This document shows, in pieces, positions 36,194 through 44,113 of a stretch of DNA of 64,000 nucleotides. The position numbers and the translations under genes were made by a program. The stretch is taken from the NCBI RefSeq assembly GCF_036195045.1, contig NZ_CP108100.1:7688001-7752000 (forward strand), read 5' to 3'. The stretch comes from Streptomyces sp. NBC_00236 (lineage in GTDB: Bacteria > Actinomycetota > Actinomycetes > Streptomycetales > Streptomycetaceae). Under the pieces are notes generated by a model. It saw only the letters and a program-made list of their open reading frames with translations. It was not told the DNA's origin and did not search any database. Position 1 is the first letter of the stretch, and each line of letters opens with the position of its first letter.

Positions 36194-36889
36194 ATGGCAA
36201 AGATCCTTTTCGTCGTGACCGGATCCGACCACTGGACCCTCGCCGACGGCACGGTGCATCCGACCGGCTTCTGGGCCGAGGAGGTCATCGCCCCGTACGA
36301 GAGGTTCCGGGCCGCCGGACACGAGATCACCGTCGCCACGCCCGGTGGAGTGGTGCCGACCGTGGACCGCGGCAGCCTGGCCCCGGAGTTCAACGACGGC
36401 CAGGAGAACGCCGACAAAATGGCGGCCGCCGTCGCCGGTATGACCGAACTCCGGCACCCGCTGAAGGTGGAGGACGTGGACCCGGCGGACTACGCGGCGG
36501 TCTTCTACCCGGGCGGGCACGGTCCGATGGAGGACCTGGCGGTCAACGCCGACTCGGGCAGGCTGCTGACCCGGGCGCTGGACTCGGGGATGCCGCTCGG
36601 CATCGTCTGCCACGCCCCGGCGGCCATCCTCGCCGCCAAGAAGGCCGACGGCACCAACTCCTTCTCCGGCTACCGGCTCACCGGCTTCACCAACACCGAG
36701 GAGAGCCAGGCCGGCTTCGCTGACAAGGCCAAGTGGCTGCTCCAGGACCGTCTCGTGGAGATCGGCACCGACTTCCAGGAGGGCGAGCCGTGGGCCCCGT
36801 ACGTGGTCGTCGACCGCAACCTGGTCACCGGCCAGAACCCGGCCTCGTCCGGTCCGCTCGCCGACGAACTGCTCAAGCGGATCGGCTGA
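36194..36889 (+). CDS. DJ-1/PfpI family protein (type 1 glutamine amidotransferase-like)
   Basis: A 231-aa cytoplasmic protein of the Hsp31-like DJ-1/PfpI group. The nucleophile elbow GIVCHAPAAIL holds the reactive Cys, and the flanking YPGGHGPMEDLAVN and GFWAEEVIAPYE (conserved Glu) complete the usual triad region. Such proteins act as glyoxalase III, deglycase or chaperones in carbonyl stress. The ATG at 36194 follows GAAAGA; a long open frame upstream is an artefact overlapping the MerR gene. It stands alone. Confidence 0.92.
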   Translation: MAKILFVVTGSDHWTLADGTVHPTGFWAEEVIAPYERFRAAGHEITVATPGGVVPTVDRGSLAPEFNDGQENADKMAAAVAGMTELRHPLKVEDVDPADYAAVFYPGGHGPMEDLAVNADSGRLLTRALDSGMPLGIVCHAPAAILAAKKADGTNSFSGYRLTGFTNTEESQAGFADKAKWLLQDRLVEIGTDFQEGEPWAPYVVVDRNLVTGQNPASSGPLADELLKRIG

Positions 36890-36933
36890 CGGCGTGATCG
36901 GGGGGTGCGGCGCGCTGCCGCATCATGGTCCCC

Positions 36934-37356
36934 ATGAGCAGCCACTACGAAGTCGTCTTCTCGTGCCTTCTGCACGACGCCACCCCGGAGCGGGTCCTGT
37001 CCGCCCTGCGTTGGCATCTGGGTGAGGACGTGGAGGAACCGGGTGATCTCGGCATCGGTGAGTTCCTGTACCCCCTGCTCGTGCCGAATCCGAACAGCCG
37101 TCTCCCGGGAGGTGACTGCCGCTCATTCCAGCGCCGGGTTCAGGAATTCACGGCGGCCGGCGAGGTCCACGCATGGGAGCTCTACTCGCGGAACTACTGG
37201 GTCGATGACCACATGCTCGACCTCACGGCGCTGCTCGACCTGATCGCACCGCATGTTGCGGAACCCGGCTACGGCGGCCACTACCGCAACGAGTTCGAGT
37301 CCGGGACGACGCCTTTCGTCTTTCGTGGAGGGACGTACGACCCCGTCGACTTCTGA
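36934..37356 (+). CDS. Hypothetical protein
   Basis: A 140-aa soluble protein, no signal or membrane segment. It begins MSSHYEVVFSCLLHDATPERVLSALRWHL and is rich in aromatic and acidic residues near the C-terminus (NYWVDDHMLDLTALLDLIAPHV, GGHYRNEFESGTTPFVFRGGTYDPVDF). Codon bias is normal. I do not recognise a family. A second in-frame ATG nine bases upstream (36925) is an alternative start. It converges on a GNAT gene. Confidence 0.75.
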   Translation: MSSHYEVVFSCLLHDATPERVLSALRWHLGEDVEEPGDLGIGEFLYPLLVPNPNSRLPGGDCRSFQRRVQEFTAAGEVHAWELYSRNYWVDDHMLDLTALLDLIAPHVAEPGYGGHYRNEFESGTTPFVFRGGTYDPVDF

Positions 37357-37407
37357 TTGCGGAGCCGACGGGAACCGAAGCCGGAGGCGTCGCGCCCCAA
37401 CCGGGTG

Positions 37408-37911
37408 TTATGCGTCGGGGTGCGCCGGCAGCGCGAGCCAGTCCGGCCAGGAAATCTCGCGCCCGATGAAGCGTGGCTGCTCGAACGGCCAGTCGGCGGC
37501 GATCCACTGCGGCACCAGAGCGTCCAGCGCCTGCTCGACCTCGCTGCCCACCAGTTCGTCCACCACCCACCAGCAGATCTCGCCGTCTGCGCCGGACTTC
37601 TCCGGCGGGTCGATGTACACACAGCCGAGGAGGGCCGTCTCCGCCGTGTCGAACAGCGCGTAGTTGAAGGACTGGTGGGCGGCGATCTCCTTCTCGTGGC
37701 GCAGCAGGTCCGCCTGGTCGGCCTCGTAGGTCATCGTGGCTGCGGGCCAGCCCCAGGCCGGCCCGAACATGGCCCACAGCCGCTCGCGGGAGCCCATCAC
37801 GGCCGGATAGTCGAGTGCCGTGTCCGTCTCCCGGATCGGCCTCAGGTGGTGGCCGCTGCCCGGCAGCGGTACCAGGACGGGGTGGACGAAATTATCGGGA
37901 AGCCAGCGCAT
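37408..37911 (-). CDS. GNAT family N-acetyltransferase
   Basis: A 167-aa protein with a GNAT-like order: LRPIRETDTALDYPAVMGSRERLWAMFG at the start, then FNYALFDTAETALLGCVYIDPPEKSGADGEICWWVVDELVGSEVEQALDALVPQWI. The acetyl-CoA loop is poorly conserved (no clear R/Q-x-x-G-x-G/A), so it is a divergent member and could be non-catalytic. The start at 37911 removes unrelated Arg/Pro-rich sequence. It converges on the hypothetical gene at 36934. Confidence 0.8.
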   Translation of the reverse strand: MRWLPDNFVHPVLVPLPGSGHHLRPIRETDTALDYPAVMGSRERLWAMFGPAWGWPAATMTYEADQADLLRHEKEIAAHQSFNYALFDTAETALLGCVYIDPPEKSGADGEICWWVVDELVGSEVEQALDALVPQWIAADWPFEQPRFIGREISWPDWLALPAHPDA

Positions 37912-38060
37912 GGGGCCCGACCGTAGCACCGCGAGGATGTCTGGTCCTCCGGGTTTTCTGCGTCCCGACGCACAGACCGCCGTCCGGGCGGGCGCATCGG
38001 ACCGCCGTCTGCGCGAGGGCGTGCACCTGCAACAACAGCGTGGACACCGGCCGGTGCCGG

Positions 38061-38170
38061 TCATCTCTCGACTGCGTTCTCGTCGTCGCCGCGGCGGGCG
38101 TGGAAGGTGCGGTGGTGGGTGTGCGCGCCGAAGTAGTCGCGTCGACCCTGGGTGAGGGCGGCGGGGAGGC
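38061..38170 (-). pseudogene. Displaced 3' end of a 6-phosphogluconate dehydrogenase gene
   Basis: The minus strand reads RLPAALTQGRRDYFGAH then THHRTFHARRGDDENAVER and a stop. The intact 6-phosphogluconate dehydrogenase in this window (59416-60855) ends RLPAALTQGQRDYFGAH then TYHRTDREGTFHTLWGDDKREVSK. The remnant carries a five-residue in-frame deletion (DREGT) and several substitutions. Upstream similarity fades within a few codons, so only the last 35 codons or so survive. Confidence 0.8.
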
Positions 38171-38249
38171 GTGCGGCCGGCGAGGGCGGTGGCGGAGGCC
38201 GGGATGATCCTCGTGGACGCGGACAACGGGAGAACGCCGATCGAGAGAG

Positions 38250-39035
38250 TCAGCGCATCGAGTTGATCGCGTAAAGGGCACCGAGCGCGGCAGCGAGCGT
38301 GCCGAGAAGCAGCCGGAGGAAGGTCTCGGGCAGGTGGGGCTGGAGGCGGGCGCCGAGGTACCCGCCGAGGAGGCCGCCCACGCCGCAACTGGCCCCGAGG
38401 GCCCAGTCGGGGGCGATGTCGCCGCTGTGCGTCAGTGCCAGCAGGGCGTAGGTGGCGGCTCCGACCACCGAGGTGGCGAAGGTCGAGGCGAGCGCGGCCG
38501 GGGCGACCTTGGCCACGGGCAGGCCGCGGCCGACGAGGACCGGGCCGAGGACTGAGCCTCCGCCGATGCCGAAGATGCCGCCAACGACGCCGACGGTGAG
38601 GGCCAGGCCGGTCACCGCTCGGGGTGAGGGCTCGTGGCGTGCACGGTCCGCGGGGCCGGGACGAAGCGTCCGGATGATCAGCCAGGTGCCGAGAGGCAGT
38701 AGCAGCACGGCGACCAGAAGCCGGAAGACGTCCGGGCCGGGGAGGGCGAAGACGCGGATGAGGGCGCCCAGGACAACGCCGGGCAGGGTGCCGAGCACCA
38801 GCCGGCGCACGAGCGGACCCCTCAGGACGCCGTCACGTCGATAACGCAGCAGGGCGCCAGGCACGGCGACGACGTTGTACAGCAGGTTCGTCGGGGTGAC
38901 GGCCGGACTGGGCACGCCGAAGATGCTGAGCTGCACCGGGAGCAGGAACACCGCGCCGGACACACCGACCGGCGCGGTCACCACCGCAATCAGCATCCCG
39001 ACCGCAACAGCGGCCGCACCCAGTTCCCACGCCAT
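38250..39035 (-). CDS. TauE/SafE (sulfite exporter) family permease
   Basis: A 261-aa membrane protein with about eight helices in two repeats. Each repeat has the glycine-rich signature: GVSGAVFLLPVQLSIFGVPSPAVTPTNLLYNVVAVPGAL in the first, VGGIFGIGGGSVLGPVLVGRGLPVAKVAPAALASTFATSVVGA in the second. Substrates of the family include sulfite, sulfonates and other organic anions. A poly-G ribosome site precedes ATG 39035. It is divergent from the flavodoxin-like gene and has no sulfur genes next to it, so its substrate cannot be inferred. Confidence 0.9.
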   Translation of the reverse strand: MAWELGAAAVAVGMLIAVVTAPVGVSGAVFLLPVQLSIFGVPSPAVTPTNLLYNVVAVPGALLRYRRDGVLRGPLVRRLVLGTLPGVVLGALIRVFALPGPDVFRLLVAVLLLPLGTWLIIRTLRPGPADRARHEPSPRAVTGLALTVGVVGGIFGIGGGSVLGPVLVGRGLPVAKVAPAALASTFATSVVGAATYALLALTHSGDIAPDWALGASCGVGGLLGGYLGARLQPHLPETFLRLLLGTLAAALGALYAINSMR

Positions 39036-39101
39036 CGCGTCCCCCCCCCAGCGCCACCCGGCCCGCCGGTGGACCAGGCCGCCAGTGTTCCGCATGCCCG
39101 T

Positions 39102-39126
39102 GCGTGTTGCCGGGAAGCGGGGGTAC
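39102..39126 (+). promoter_or_regulatory. Candidate SigB-type promoter for the flavodoxin-like gene
   Basis: GCGT, 15 bases, then GGGTAC fits the loose Streptomyces SigB-family consensus GNNT-N14-16-GGGTAC/T. It lies about 109 bases upstream of the GTG start. The -10 also forms part of a GGGGTACCCC palindrome. The -35 is not the preferred GTTT, so confidence is limited. Confidence 0.4.
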
Positions 39127-39234
39127 CCCTGTGGAACGGTGAGTTCACCTGCAGTGGATCGATATGTGTCTTCCGGCTACGCACACACGGACGGGCAACG
39201 TTCCTGTCCGGTCAAACAAGAGGAGTTGGTCGAT

Positions 39235-39840
39235 GTGACCCGAGCTCTCGCTCTCGTCTGCACCCTGTCACCGTCCCCGAAGCGATCCAGCAGTCAGCTG
39301 CTGGCGGATCAGATCATGTCGGAGCTTGCGGACCTCGGCGTGGAGGGAGAGACCGTACGTGTGGTCGACCATGACGTGCGGCCGGGGGTCGCGCAGGACA
39401 TGGGGGAGTCGGACGCGTGGCCGGGGCTGCGCGAGAAGGTCATGGCCGCGGACATCGTGCTGGTGGCCACGCCCATCTGGCTGGGGCACCCGTCGAGTGT
39501 GTGCCAGCGGGTGCTTGAGCGTCTGAACGCCGATATCTCCGAAACGGATGACGAGGGCCGTCAGCTGACCTACGGCAAGGTAGGGATCGTCGCCGTGGCC
39601 GGCAACGAGGACGGCGCGCACAAGGTCAGCGCGGACCTCTTCCAGGGCCTCAACGACCTGGGCTTCACCCTGGCACCGGGGGCCGTGACGTACTGGGTCG
39701 GCGAAGCGCAGCAGGGCACCGACTACCAGGACCTGGACCAGACACCCGAGGCCGTCGCCGCCACGACCCACACTCTGGCCGTCAACGCTGCACACCTTGC
39801 CGCGGTGCTTGCGGATGCGCCGTATCCGCCCAACGCGTAG
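39235..39840 (+). CDS. NAD(P)H-dependent oxidoreductase / flavodoxin-like protein
   Basis: A 201-aa FMN-binding fold protein. The phosphate-binding loop is at the N-terminus (ALVCTLSPSPKRSSSQLLADQIM), then VMAADIVLVATPIWLGHPSSVCQRVLERL, KVGIVAVAGNEDGAHKVSADLFQGLNDLGF and PGAVTYWVGEAQQGTDY, in the order of the NADPH-dependent FMN reductase family. The GTG at 39235 has AGGAG nine bases upstream; a TTG nine bases earlier is possible. A possible SigB-type promoter upstream suggests stress induction. Confidence 0.88.
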   Translation: MTRALALVCTLSPSPKRSSSQLLADQIMSELADLGVEGETVRVVDHDVRPGVAQDMGESDAWPGLREKVMAADIVLVATPIWLGHPSSVCQRVLERLNADISETDDEGRQLTYGKVGIVAVAGNEDGAHKVSADLFQGLNDLGFTLAPGAVTYWVGEAQQGTDYQDLDQTPEAVAATTHTLAVNAAHLAAVLADAPYPPNA

Positions 39841-39994
39841 GGGCCGTGCGCCTCTGCCGGGTCGGTCGTCCGCTGCGTGGGAGCACCGCGCAGCTGCCGC
39901 GGTGTCGCGGAGCGTAGACGCCCTGCACTGTCATCATGCGCCGTGGCATGCCCCGAGGCGATACGACCATGGCCGCCTTGGGACGGCTCACGGG

Positions 39995-40885
39995 TCAGGG
40001 GAGGGGAGTGCCGCCCGTGGCGTTGAGGACTTCGGCGGTGATGTAACTCGCCTGCGGTGAGGCGAGAAAGACGTAACAGGGCGCGATCTCCGCCGGCTGG
40101 GCGGGTCGTCCCAGGGGGGACTGCTTCCCGAATTCGACCGTGTCGGGCAGTGTCGCTGGGATCAGAGGCGTCCAGACCGGGCCGGGGGCAACGGCGTTGA
40201 CCCGGATACCGTCCGGCGCCACCATCTGTGCAAGGCCCTGGGTGAAGGTGACGATCGCGCCCTTGGTCATGGCGTAGTCAAGCAGATGCGGGCTTGGTTT
40301 GTACGCCTGGACCGAAGCCGAATTGATGATGCAACCGCCCTTGCGGATGAATGGCAGTGCCCCTTTGGACAGCCAGAACATTCCGTAGAGATTCGTGCGG
40401 ACGACACGATCGAACTGTTCCGTGGTGATGGCGCTGATTCCGTCGGGCTGGGACATCTGGTAGGCGGCGTTGTTGACGAGAATATCGATCCGCCCGAATT
40501 CGGCGACCGCTCGTTCGATGAGCCCCTGACATTGTTCCTCTTCGCGGATGTCACATGCGACGGCTACGCCCCGTCGCCCCGCATCCTTGATCAGTCGGAC
40601 TGTCTCGCGGGCGTCACTCTCCTCCGATTCCAGATAACTGAACAGCACGTCGGCGCCCTCGCGTGCGTATGCGAGCGCGACGGCGCGCCCGATGCCGGAG
40701 TCCCCACCGGTCACCAGCGCCTTGCGGTCGGTGAGGAGGCCGTGCCCCTGATAGGACTCCTCACCGTGGTCCGGCGCGGGATCCATCGCTCCCGTCCAGC
40801 CCGGCACGGGCTGTTCCTGCTGGGGGAAGTCCGGCCGGGGGTGTTTGGTCACGGGATCCTGGGGTTCCTGTCCACTGGGCGTCAT
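39995..40885 (-). CDS. SDR family oxidoreductase (YhdG/YghA-like)
   Basis: A 296-aa short-chain dehydrogenase of the group with an N-terminal extension of about 40 residues (PVTKHPRPDFPQQEQPVPGWTGAMDPAPDHGEESYQG). The NAD(P) loop is TGGDSGIGRA, the catalytic residues are Ser in IINSASVQAY and Tyr/Lys in LLDYAMTKGAI, plus NNAAYQ and PGPVWTPLIP. AGGAGG six bases before ATG 40885 decides the start. Members of this subgroup are common stress-associated genes in actinobacteria; substrate unknown. Confidence 0.93.
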   Translation of the reverse strand: MTPSGQEPQDPVTKHPRPDFPQQEQPVPGWTGAMDPAPDHGEESYQGHGLLTDRKALVTGGDSGIGRAVALAYAREGADVLFSYLESEESDARETVRLIKDAGRRGVAVACDIREEEQCQGLIERAVAEFGRIDILVNNAAYQMSQPDGISAITTEQFDRVVRTNLYGMFWLSKGALPFIRKGGCIINSASVQAYKPSPHLLDYAMTKGAIVTFTQGLAQMVAPDGIRVNAVAPGPVWTPLIPATLPDTVEFGKQSPLGRPAQPAEIAPCYVFLASPQASYITAEVLNATGGTPLP

Positions 40886-41025
40886 CTTCTGCCTCCTGTA
40901 TCGGGTCTGCGTCGGGTCTGCGTCGGGAAAGTTCGGGGAAAGGTGCATTCACCTGTTCCCCGGATGGAGCGGCCGAACCCCGGCGGACGGCCTGGCGCGA
41001 CCATGCGGGGAACGCGGCGAGGCCA

Positions 41026-41562
41026 CTACAGCTCGACGCCTTCGGCTGTCGTGATGGTCGCCTGCATATTGCGCTCCATCATGCGCAGGGCCGCGTCGGC
41101 GAGGTCTCTGTGGATGTGGGCGACGGCGTTCTCAGGAATGGTTACCCGCAGGTGGCGAATATGTGCGTCGAGCGCGGAATACAGAATGCACTGCTCGGTG
41201 ACCTGTCCGCAAAGAACTACATGGTCCACGTCGAGTTGTGCCAGCAGGTAGGCAAGAGGCGTTTCGTAAAAGATCGAGTGTCTTGCCTTGACCACGAAGA
41301 GCGACTCCGCATCCGGTTGCACTGGGCGGACGAGTTCGGCTCTCGCCCCGGCCATGGCGGAGGCGACGATTTCCCCATGATGAGAACGCCATTCGCCGAA
41401 ATTGTCATTGACATAAATGACCGGCACGCCCTTGTTGCGCGCACGGTCCAGGAGCCCGGCAATGTGCGGCAACGCTGTGCGTACGGACGGAATGAGAACG
41501 TCCGCGTCAGGGTGGTCGTAGGAATTGATCATGTCGATCAGGATGAGAGCCTTCCTTCCCAT
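41026..41562 (-). CDS. Isochorismatase-like cysteine hydrolase
   Basis: A 178-aa enzyme with the catalytic triad of cysteine-type isochorismatase-like hydrolases: Asp10 (LILIDMINSYDH), Lys92 (VVKARHSIFYETPL) and Cys125 (LCGQVTEQCILYSA, with the typical cis-peptide before TEQ). Such enzymes are nicotinamidases, N-carbamoyl amidases or unknown hydrolases. No clear ribosome site precedes ATG 41562. Its neighbours give no specific pathway. Confidence 0.92.
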   Translation of the reverse strand: MGRKALILIDMINSYDHPDADVLIPSVRTALPHIAGLLDRARNKGVPVIYVNDNFGEWRSHHGEIVASAMAGARAELVRPVQPDAESLFVVKARHSIFYETPLAYLLAQLDVDHVVLCGQVTEQCILYSALDAHIRHLRVTIPENAVAHIHRDLADAALRMMERNMQATITTAEGVEL

Positions 41563-42083
41563 GCCGTCATGGTGTCACCGTTGGACGGGGGTGCGCACGG
41601 CGAGCGCCTGCGAGCAATTTTGCGGCTTGGACCGGCGAGTGCGGAGGGAATACACCACGAGCGGGACAGGGCGGCAGCTGGTTCGTGACCGGGGTGTCGT
41701 GCGGCTTGGCCGGGGAGGTGGCTGTGCCGTGGCGCGGATGGCGCAGTTCGCGTGTCAGACGGCGCGTCCACGGGTACTCGTGGGCAGTCGATGTCTGCTC
41801 CTTGCCGGGCGCTGACGGCTTTGTTTTCGGAGATTGCCCATCTGCCGAATGGAAACCCGATGAGCCGGCAAGCGAATTCGGCCTCCGCCGCGCAGGGCGG
41901 CGTTCCGGCGGTGGTCGGCCGGATCTCGGGCTGGGCAGGCGTCGTGGTCGGCGAGGGGGCTTCCATGGTCGTGGAAGCCGCGACAGGTCCGCTCACGGGA
42001 CACCGTGCATCGGACCGCTCACCCCCGCTGTCCGACAGGTCACCTGAGACGGTTCCTCTCACTCGAACTGGAAGCCGCACACC
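41563..42083. other. 521-base gap with no recognised gene
   Basis: The open frames here have poor codon bias and no known motifs. The stretch 41810-41870 is locally less GC-rich and may contain a promoter for the downstream decarboxylase. GGAAG 10 bases before its ATG is the only clear signal. Confidence 0.5.
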
Positions 42084-43562
42084 ATGGATCACTCGTCCGC
42101 TCCCGTACTCGAGGCTCTGGCCGCGTATCAGGCGCAGGAGCAGTTGCCATTCACCCCTCCCGGTCACAAGCAGGGCCGGGGAGCCGACCCAAGGGTGCGG
42201 GCTGTACTCGGAGACGCTGTGTTCAGTGCGGACATGCTTGCGGTGTCCGGCCTGGACGACCGGACCACGTCCCAGGGAATCCTGGAACAGGCACAGGACC
42301 TGATGGCCGACGCCGTGGGCGCCGAGCACACGTTCTTCTCCACCTGCGGGAGCTCGTTGTCGGTGAAGGCCGCCATGCTCTCCGTGGCCGGGCCGCACGA
42401 AAAGCTCCTGGTCGGCCGCGACGCGCACAAATCAGTTATCTCGGGCTTGATTCTCGCGGGCATTCGTCCTGTGTGGGTCGACCCCCAGTGGGATCCCGAG
42501 CTCCACCTTGCGCACCCACCCGCTCCCGAGGCCTTCCGGTCGGCATTCGAAGCACACCCTGACGCGCGGGGGGCTCTGGTCACGAGCCCCACTCCGTACG
42601 GCACCTGCGCCGACATCGGAGCCATCGCGACGCTGTGCCACGAGCGTGGCGTGCCGCTGATCGTGGACGAGGCGTGGGGAGCTCACCTGCCGTTCCACCC
42701 CGACCTGCCCGCCTGGGCCATGGACGCGGGCGCGGACCTGTGCGTCACGTCCGTCCACAAAATGGGATCCGGGCTCGAGCAGGGATCGGTCTTTCATCTG
42801 CAAGGCGACCTGGTCACCGCGCAGACCCTTGCCTCGCGTGCCGACCTGCTGGACACCACCAGCCCCTCGGTCCTCATCTACGCCGCCCTCGACGGATGGC
42901 GACGCCAGATGGTGGAACAGGGGCGTGAACTCCTGGACGGCGCCCTTTCCAGGGCTCGCCGTGTACGCGCGGCCATCGAGGACATCGAAGGACTGCACGT
43001 CCATGACCGCAACGACTTCTGTGCGCCCGGGCGCGCGTTCGACATGGATCCCCTTCAGGTCTTCATCGATCTGAGCGGACTCAAGTTCAGCGGCTACGAT
43101 GCTGCCGACTGGATGCGTCAACACCATCGAATCAACCTGCACACCTCCGACCACCGGCGCATCAACGCCCAGCTCACACACGCCGACGACGAGACGACGA
43201 CCGCGCGGCTCCTCGACGGCCTGCGCGACCTGGTCGCTCACGCCGACGAGCTTCCGCCGGCCCCGGCGATCCGAATCCCGGACCCCGCCGAGCTGCGTCC
43301 TCGGCAGATGACGCTTCCGCGCGATGCCTTCTTCGGGGATGTCGAGCAGGTTCCGGCCGCTCAGGCGATCGGCCGCATCTGCGCCGAAATGCTCACCCCT
43401 TACCCTCCGGGAATTCCCGCTGCCCTTCCCGGCGAGCTGCTCGACCGGGCCGTGGTGGACTACCTGCGTACAGGAGTCGACGCGGGGATGTTTCTTCCTG
43501 ACGCCGCCGACAGTTCCGCCGGCACCATCCGCGTGTCGGTGCACGATGTGGGAGCCGACTGA
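42084..43562 (+). CDS. Orn/Lys/Arg decarboxylase family PLP enzyme
   Basis: A 492-aa fold-I PLP enzyme of the group that includes bacterial arginine and lysine decarboxylases. PLP Lys226 lies in SVHKMGSGLEQGS; upstream are PFTPPGHKQGRGADP, FFSTCGSSLSVKAAML, DAHKSVISGLIL and VDEAWGAHLPFHP. The C-terminal domain (PYPPGIPAALPGELL) is complete. It lacks the N-terminal wing domain of inducible E. coli enzymes, matching the biosynthetic or Bacillus SpeA-like type. The product would be a polyamine precursor such as cadaverine or agmatine; the amino acid cannot be fixed from sequence. Confidence 0.92.
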   Translation: MDHSSAPVLEALAAYQAQEQLPFTPPGHKQGRGADPRVRAVLGDAVFSADMLAVSGLDDRTTSQGILEQAQDLMADAVGAEHTFFSTCGSSLSVKAAMLSVAGPHEKLLVGRDAHKSVISGLILAGIRPVWVDPQWDPELHLAHPPAPEAFRSAFEAHPDARGALVTSPTPYGTCADIGAIATLCHERGVPLIVDEAWGAHLPFHPDLPAWAMDAGADLCVTSVHKMGSGLEQGSVFHLQGDLVTAQTLASRADLLDTTSPSVLIYAALDGWRRQMVEQGRELLDGALSRARRVRAAIEDIEGLHVHDRNDFCAPGRAFDMDPLQVFIDLSGLKFSGYDAADWMRQHHRINLHTSDHRRINAQLTHADDETTTARLLDGLRDLVAHADELPPAPAIRIPDPAELRPRQMTLPRDAFFGDVEQVPAAQAIGRICAEMLTPYPPGIPAALPGELLDRAVVDYLRTGVDAGMFLPDAADSSAGTIRVSVHDVGAD

Positions 43563-43618
43563 TCCCCGGGTGGCGTCCAGGGCCACCTGAACCTGAGGCC
43601 TCGTCGGGTTCGTCCGCG

Positions 43619-44113
43619 TCACAGGCTGCTGAGAACCTGGGGCGACAGGGTTTTGACCATGGTGTTGGTCCAGCGCAGCTGGCGCAGGGTCCGGGGGTGG
43701 CAGGACGTGGCGAGGGAGAGCAGGTCTGCGGCCTTGGCAGCCTGTGCCACCTGGGCGAGCATTTCCCAGTGCAGTGAGTTGTACGCGGCTGCGAGATGCA
43801 GGTCGCGCAGATCGCACAGGAGCGAAAGACCGGGTTCGGACCGATGGCCGGCCATGTCCCCGGTACTGCGGGGGAGTGCCGCACAGGGGCCGCCGTCCCG
43901 GCGGCCACCTGACGCACCGCCGGGGCTGAGACCGTACCGTGGCAACGCCTCGGCGAGGCGCCGGACGTGTTCGTGCGACCACGCGGCGATATCCGTGGCG
44001 ACATGGTGGATCTCGTGGTCCGTGCGGTGTCTGTCGGCGACGGTGACGAGCTGGGTGGCCAGGTGTTGTTCACCGTCGTGCAGCGTGTGCAGGGCGAGTT
44101 GGATGCCGTTCAC
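43619..44113 (-). CDS. Hypothetical partner of the molybdopterin oxidoreductase
   Basis: A 164-aa helical protein, unknown family, with no signal peptide or membrane helix. It starts VNGIQLALHTLHDGEQHLATQLVTVADRHRTDHEIHHVATDIAAWSHEHVRRL, and the N-terminal half is rich in His (eight His in the first 50 residues), suggestive of metal binding. The GTG at 44113 overlaps the upstream oxidoreductase stop as GTGA. The two genes have nearly identical ribosome sites (GGGAGGCAAC), so joint expression is clear. Confidence 0.75.
   Translation of the reverse strand: MNGIQLALHTLHDGEQHLATQLVTVADRHRTDHEIHHVATDIAAWSHEHVRRLAEALPRYGLSPGGASGGRRDGGPCAALPRSTGDMAGHRSEPGLSLLCDLRDLHLAAAYNSLHWEMLAQVAQAAKAADLLSLATSCHPRTLRQLRWTNTMVKTLSPQVLSSL

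Noticed and set aside
38875..39234. A longer start for the flavodoxin-like protein
   Set aside because: The extra N-terminal sequence overlaps the TauE gene and lacks codon support; AGGAG points to the GTG at 39235.
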